Below, in pieces: positions 57,942-64,000 of a DNA stretch of 64,000 nucleotides. The notes beneath the pieces were generated by a model. That model saw nothing but the letters and a program-made list of their open reading frames with translations. It was not told the origin of the DNA and ran no database searches. Positions within the stretch are counted from its first letter, which is position 1, and each line of letters begins with the position of its first letter. The stretch covers positions 9,422,278 to 9,486,277 of the forward strand of contig NC_134030.1 of NCBI RefSeq assembly GCF_964204645.1, in the 5' to 3' direction. The position numbers were made by a program, and so were the translations under genes. The DNA comes from Tubulanus polymorphus. Taxonomy: Eukaryota > Nemertea > Palaeonemertea > Tubulaniformes > Tubulanidae.

Positions 57942-60900
57942 ATGTGGGGACAGTATCTGTGCGGTCTCCTTGCGTTAGCGGCTGCGCTCAATGCAGTACA
58001 ACACGCTGAAGGTAGGCCTATGTATCGGTTAGATTTCAGTCTATTGTAGTGAATAACATCGATTATTTCAAGTACTTTCATCCAATTTTTTTGTGGGATT
58101 GATCAAGCATTCTAACCTCGATTGAGTGCAGGAACCTATTTTCATTGTCAACTTGCTGGTCTAACCAGAATTGGCCATATCCGAGGCCATTCAATAGATC
58201 TCTAACCGAAGAAGCCCAATTAATTACACGGTGATCGCGTATGATATCATTTATCATATGCGTATGATAGCATTTGATTGTACATCAGCTTAGTTAGTTT
58301 CTCAGGTTTCATTTTAATTATATTAAGCCAGTATTTCACAATTAACATTCTTTGCTGGATACATATGGGATATTGATCAATTTCACTAAATACAAAATTA
58401 TCAGGTGTTGAGTTTTTAACTCCCAGGAGGTATTTATAAAATTTGAGAGGGATTCTCTCCAGTTTTCTTTGTTCCTTGAAACCCCATATTTGTTAGCCAT
58501 AAGTTAAAACAGGTACTATAAGGCTGTTAAAGAATTTGATGGCTAGCCTGGGTGTAACTCTTGGATACTGAAGAAGGTATTTTATAAAATTATAGTATGC
58601 TGATACTCCCCGAGACGCCAGACTGTTGATAGTTACATTATGTCTTCCATTGAAATTGAATTCCATACCTAAGTATGTAAAACAATTAACACTTTCTATT
58701 AACTTTTTCATCGATCTTCCAGACAAAGTTTCTTACATTGACTGCTTTTCTAAAGACGACAATTTTCGTTTTTCCATAATTAATTCCGATATGCATTACA
58801 TGACTGTAATTAGAAATATTATCAAGGGCACATTGAAGTCCCTCTGGAGTCTCGGCGAGTATAACCGTATCATCAGCATATAACAGTAATAAGAGTTCGA
58901 ATGTACCTAAGTAGATTTCATCATAATCAGTGCTTTTAACATGTTCTTCCATATCATTGATAAAAAGATTAAAAAGAAGAGGGGATAAACACTCTCCCTG
59001 TCTTACTCCAATGTTACATACAAAATACTCAGTGAAATTGTTATACTGCTTTACGCACGATTTCGTCGTTCTATACATGGAGTGTATTATTCTAAGGATT
59101 TTACCAGATATACCATTACTATGGAGTTGGTTCATCAAAATTGACTGATCAACCAAGTCAAAAGCTTTAAAAAAATCTAGGAAAGCAGCATAGACTTTGT
59201 TACCCTTACTAATAAAAGGATTTATAACTGAATTTAGGACAAATATTTGATATATGGTGCTGTATGAAGGACTAAAACCTGCTTGCGATTCTGTGAGAAC
59301 TGAAAAAGCCTCACACCAGGAAGTTAATCTTGTATTTAATATGGTTGAGAACAACTTTCCAAAAACAGACAGTATAGTAATGCCTCTAAAGTTATTCGCA
59401 TTAGAAGTGGGCCCCTTCTTATGAACTGGTACTATGTATCCCATACTCCAACTTTCAGGATATATGCCACTCTCAAAAATCAAATTAAATAGAATAGTTT
59501 AGAGGTTTTTGAAATGATTAAATAAGCTGTTTGAATCAGGTAGTTTACATTCAGGCGTAGAACCTTTAAATTTTGTCCACAGATCTCTATGATTATTGTT
59601 GTCATTAAATCATTGGTACCGCCGACCAGTTAAATAAGTCGACGGTTCTCGAATCGTCGGCATCGTCGACCAATAAAGACGGTTGCCTAGGTCAAACTAC
59701 AAAATAACACCTTTTTCAAAAAATTAGTGAAATTACTTGACGCACTATAATATGACCGTATATTGGACTTGACCCAGTGCCACATGATTCCTGCAGATTT
59801 GATTCCATTTGATTCTTTGTGAATTGTGTTGATTCATACATATGATCTTATCTAGACGATTAAGACGGACAGCTAAAATGTGATCTATATTGATTGTTTT
59901 TAATTCGGTTTATGAATGCATCGGTTGGTCATATTTTAGGGACCTGTTTCGGAAGCAGTTGCCCCGGTTGGTCGTGCCATTGCGTTTCGGGTACTGCTTC
60001 CCGAAATGCGAAAAAGGTGTGCCCTTCTTCAACGGCCGGACGTCTTAAATGCCCGGCGTCGGCACCGTATTGCGAGAAGAGGGCAAATAGTTACCGACAT
60101 TGGGAATGGAAAGGACCCGGCTGTCAAATAGGTAAGTAGAGTTCCACTTAACCAGGGGCCAGTTTCTCAAGCGCTGGTTCCAAAAGAGAACCAATGAATA
60201 CATACCAAGGTTGTCATTATGCCAGATATCCACGGGATAAACCATCTTTTGAGCAACTGGCTATACAGAAAGCCTTCATATTAGATGACGATTGCATTCC
60301 AACGAATGCCTTATTTTGCTATTGGCAGATAGTAGAATAGCGAATAAAGAATGATTTAAATGCATTATTTCCGGGGGTAACTACGACCAGTACTATAAGA
60401 GTATTTGATGATGGACGCGGTTACTGCACATAAATATCTGTTATTGTTAATAGAAATATAAACTAGCAACATTTATTTGCTGTCTGCCGTAGTAATAATG
60501 TGTATAATGAGTTGGCCAATTATGATACGTGAAACGTAAACATTCTAGATGAATACTGAATGTTGGGAGGTTTCTTGCGGAAAAGATCTAGAATATTTTA
60601 TTCGACGACTCATTTTAGAATCTTGGAAAAAGGCTGAACAATCGACGAGAAAAGAGAAACGTTGCACCAAATGTGACTTTAGAAAGAAATATGATGGAGA
60701 AAGATCATTTCTAAAAATGTTTTCGCCTTAAATCCACGAGGGAATGATAAGGTCACGCCAAAAAATACTTTTTTTTGGAAAAAAATACTTTCGACCATCG
60801 AATGAAGCGAAATTGTAAAGAAACAATGCGGCGACGAAAGTCAAGGTTACATCCTAAACGTCGAATATATTTTTAATAAGATTCAGTACATACCGACTCA

Positions 60901-63900
60901 TCGATTGCATAATAGGCAAACAGACTTTCATTTTTTCGTAAAAGGTTTTGATTTTTGTATTCTCTTTTCGTCGTTGCGTAACGTAGGTAACGTGGCTGAA
61001 TCGAAGCAGGCGAGAATGTCCTCAAGTGGGGGTACTTACAATTCACAGATATACTGCTTTGATGGCGCAGTATCAAGCAGTAGGTACTGCGAAACGCGTA
61101 AGCAAACCAATCCTTGGATCATCGTCGATCTTGGCGCTAAATACGTCGTGCAAGCGGTGGATTTGTACTATTCGACAAGAAGTTCAAGCGCCTATTGTTA
61201 CAGTTCTCAAAGTAAGTTTTCAGGTGAATAAGTAGTGCATACTAAGAATAAAGCAACAAATTGGAATGAAATTGGTTTGATTGACATTTGGCATTGAGCC
61301 AGTTGCAATGGGATCGGCCGTTCCTTACTGATTCGCAATCGAGACGTAAAGGATGACATTAGGATAGGTTATGTTTTCTTCTTATTCACTCATAACTCTG
61401 ACGCTTGCTGGACCCCGTGCCGCAGTTGTCGGTTAGGTTACTGTTAAATTATTGATGTGTAAATGAGGGCAATTCCAAAACGCAAAGGAAGAAAATCATT
61501 GAATTTTCCAAAAAAATAATTTACGCAAAAAGGGTAAGCTTGCTTTGGTGATGCCTATATATCAATGTCGTACATATTACTTGTTTAGGTTTTCGACATG
61601 GATTAGGTTTCCCTAATTTCGAATATGAATTGCTTATGGTGAAACCTCTTTTTCAGGGAAGCTGAAGTGGCGTTTGTTGCAGAGCCGAGTCGGTGATGGT
61701 AACCATTACCATAATCCATTATGCACGAATTTCACCGATGTCGGGTACGGCTGCGGTAACCACGTGTTAAAACAATGCGACGAATCGTTGATAGGGCGGT
61801 ATGTTTCCGTGCAATTGATGGGTTATAAAAGATTAAGACTTACAGAGATTGTGGTCATCGGATTCAAGTATATAGGTATATGTTCGTTGTCTTCATCGTC
61901 GAAATGCCATTCCGTGTATTTTGTGGTTTGTATTATTGCGCTGTGTGATGGCTCTGTACTCATAACATCCCAATAGTCGAAGTGTGAGCATGTATCTTTT
62001 ACGCGTTAGCGGCAATAGGTCTCTAGATTGCAGAATACGTGATAAAAAACAACGATTCAGTGTCAGGATACATCTCACGTCTTTTTCAGATCCGAATGAG
62101 TGCACGTATCCAGGCTCGTACGGTTGCATGGTGGAAGCTCAGTGCAATGTAAAAGTCCCCAATAGAGTCGACTATTCGACCGGTTACTGTCATAATGGCT
62201 GTAATGCGAACTATATCGGCAAATACTGTGAAAAAGGTTAGCGTTGTCTCATCCTGCCTGCAAGGATTTGGAATTTTCTCCTAGATCTGGAACTCTAGGT
62301 GCAAATGACAGTGCACCCGGTTTACTATATGAGCAGGTTTTGTTACCTCCTTAATATCGACGCCTCGAACTTTGGATCCCTTCTTTATTGAATGAACATC
62401 GTTTACCTCACACCAAAATAACTCAATCTATTCATCTCTCATCGTTATACTTTTACAGAATTCAAATTGACGTATACTATGAAATTGGTTAGCCAGCTCC
62501 ATAGCGTCATCGTCAAAATAACAAACCCACGATTACCGAATGGTAAAACAGATTCAGGAAAGGGTTCTATACGTGTGGGATATCGCGTCCTTTACAGAAA
62601 AGTCGGCGATAAAGACTGGATCGTCGGAGGTACTGAACCACCAGCAAAACCGAGAGGCAGTAGATACGTCATGGCTTCGAGGCGAGATATAGTTATTTCA
62701 GGTCTTGCTGAAAACACCTATTACGAATTCGCCGCGAAGGCCTGGAAAATCGACGCTAATCTAAATTCGACGTTGGACGCTCGGAAATCATACGCATTTA
62801 CGTTATGTTACGGTAATTCCCTCTATACTGTTAATGCATATTTCGTTTGGCATATAAAAATTCAACGCACTATATTCGTTTTTATGAATAGAGCCACTAG
62901 TTGGTCCGGATGTCACCAGCTTGCGACAACAGCGAGATGTCGACTCGTCGTTGTATAACGTTTACGTAGAATACGTGGTAAATAGAAATCACAATTCAAA
63001 ATGAGACATCTAGTTTGAGAACCTATAAACCTTAAACGGATTCGTTGATGGTGGTAATCTGCAAAGATAACACGTTTCTTTACGTATCCGAGCATATCCA
63101 CTAAGCAAACCCATTGTCCTGGAATCTGCAACGAAAAGAATAACCCGGAAGTTATCTGCGATTGGCTGCGCAATGCCACAAATCAGAGCACGTATACATG
63201 CAGCAGCACTCACTGACAAGGGGGCGCTAGCTGACGACCTGGTTGTCGCAGCGTAAATACTGTTATGTTCCGTTCCGATGCTAAACCTGCTTATATTATA
63301 TATGCGAGTCAGAGCTAACGGTTGTGATTTACTTCCTTCGACGTGTCTTTTCAGACGATCAAAGCAGATCAGCGACGTTGCAACGCACCGGGCACGATTT
63401 ACAGACTTTTTATTCGATCAACGACAAATGAAACGTGGACGAATGTCGGCCAGAATTACAAAATTTCCGGCCTGGAGCCTTTGACGAAATATCGACTGAA
63501 AATCGGTATCAAGAATAAAGGAAATGCTTACTTCATCTTCGGCAAAATTCACGAATTCTTGACCGGATCAGCAGGTGTTGTTTTTTTTTAAATATTAGGT
63601 TCAGTTGATTATCAAAATCGATCAATTCTATGGTAGAAAGTTGCTTTTTGTAACACGGAACATTTTCAATTTTCATTATTTATATTAGATAATACGATTT
63701 TTTTATTTTCTCTCGACTCGCCTTAACGGCGCTGTTGCAGTTACCCACTTGACGGCGACAAATACACCATTCGGTCTGAACGTTACCTGGAAGACTCCCG
63801 TTCAACTTCGACATCTACAGTTCAACTTTACTGGGAAATATCGGTTAATAAACAGGGCAGCGTGTCCGAAACAGAGGTCGAGGGAAGAAACTCAAGGATG

Positions 63901-64000
63901 TCCATTCCCAACCGATATCAACGAATTAGAACTAGTAGAACTGAGGAGCTACGCCTATTACGAGGTCACAATTACTCCTGTTTCGCTGAACGACAAATCT
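57942..64000 (+). CDS. Array gene E: secreted Cys-rich / FTP / EGF / FN3 protein, 5' part (runs off window)
   Basis: Exons seen: 57942-58011, 59940-60131, 60987-61211, 61657-61875, 62090-62236, 62459-62812, 62892-62977, 63355-63574 and 63741 to the window end, that is exons 1-9 of 12. The signal peptide (CGLLALAAALN core) and the cysteine module (GTCFGSSCPGWSCHC) are of the gene A type, as is the FTP domain (NVAESKQARMSS, NPWIIVDLGAKYVVQAV, CDESLIGRYVSVQ). From the first FN3 on it matches B and D instead (KLVSQLHSV, GSIRVGYRVLYRKVGDKDW, VTHLTATNTPFGLNVTWKTP). Intron 1 contains a minus-strand LINE fragment. All phases read so far are open. Confidence 0.87.
58080..59615 (-). pseudogene. Non-LTR retrotransposon RT fragment in intron 1 of gene E
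   Basis: Read on the minus strand, this is the RT and C-terminal part of a LINE. A leading piece (LWTKFKGSTPECKLPDSN) precedes an in-frame stop. The main frame, 58686-59483, has GYIVPVHKKGP, NNFRGITILSVFGKLF, TESQAGFSPSYST, AFLDFFKAFDLVDQ, GVRQGECLSPLLFNLFIND and the catalytic YADDTVILAE. A frameshift leads to CFTYLGMEFNFNGRHN (58493-58726). Beyond it further frames continue as KLERIPLKFYKYLLGV and NWASSVRDLLNGLGYGQFW down to about 58090. Several stops and shifts make it a dead, 5'-truncated copy. Its sequence is unlike the LINE in the SORL1 intron, so it is a different family. Confidence 0.88.

Noticed and set aside
1-64000. CRISPR arrays, operons, ribosome binding sites, rRNA
   Set aside because: The window is intron-bearing animal DNA; tandem repeats found are a minisatellite and microsatellites without spacer structure.

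Overview
The window is nuclear DNA of an animal. Genes are split into many short exons with GT/AG introns, and the families are metazoan: a SORL1-type sorting receptor, an SLCO/OATP transporter, rhodopsin-like GPCRs, and secreted FTP (F5/8C-like)-EGF-FN3 proteins. The AT-rich background, the DIRS-type tyrosine-recombinase retrotransposon and the lectin-like tandem family suggest a marine invertebrate, most likely a lophotrochozoan. I cannot name the species.

Layout. (1) 103-16410, plus strand: the 3' part of a SORL1 orthologue with all six FN3 domains, the membrane segment and the cytoplasmic tail, followed by a long candidate 3' UTR to about 20.57 kb. One 8-kb intron (5039-13059) holds nested mobile DNA: a 20-odd-bp minisatellite, a minus-strand non-LTR element inserted into it, and a complete-looking DIRS element (about 6268-12340) inserted into the non-LTR element. 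(2) 24400-28739, minus strand: a complete 11-exon SLCO organic-anion transporter of 675 residues. (3) 30501-64000: a tandem array of closely related secreted-protein genes, all plus strand, here called A (30501-38107), B (41887-48017), C (a deleted pseudogene, 50928-51500), D (52726-57570) and E (57942 to beyond the window). Each intact copy has 12 exons: signal peptide, a compact cysteine-rich module, a two-exon FTP lectin-like domain, an EGF-like module and five FN3 domains. No membrane segment is seen. Single-exon GPCR genes lie between them (38325-39395 minus; 48926-49918 plus), with a GPCR fragment upstream of B.

The exon phases of SORL1, SLCO, A, B and D all join without a break, which supports the exon maps. 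The most interesting region is the array. It shows recent duplication, an internally deleted copy, a copy whose front half matches A and back half matches B/D, a C-terminal extension in D, and GPCR pieces travelling with the duplications. This is what is expected of a diversifying secreted recognition or adhesion family. The function is inferred, not shown.
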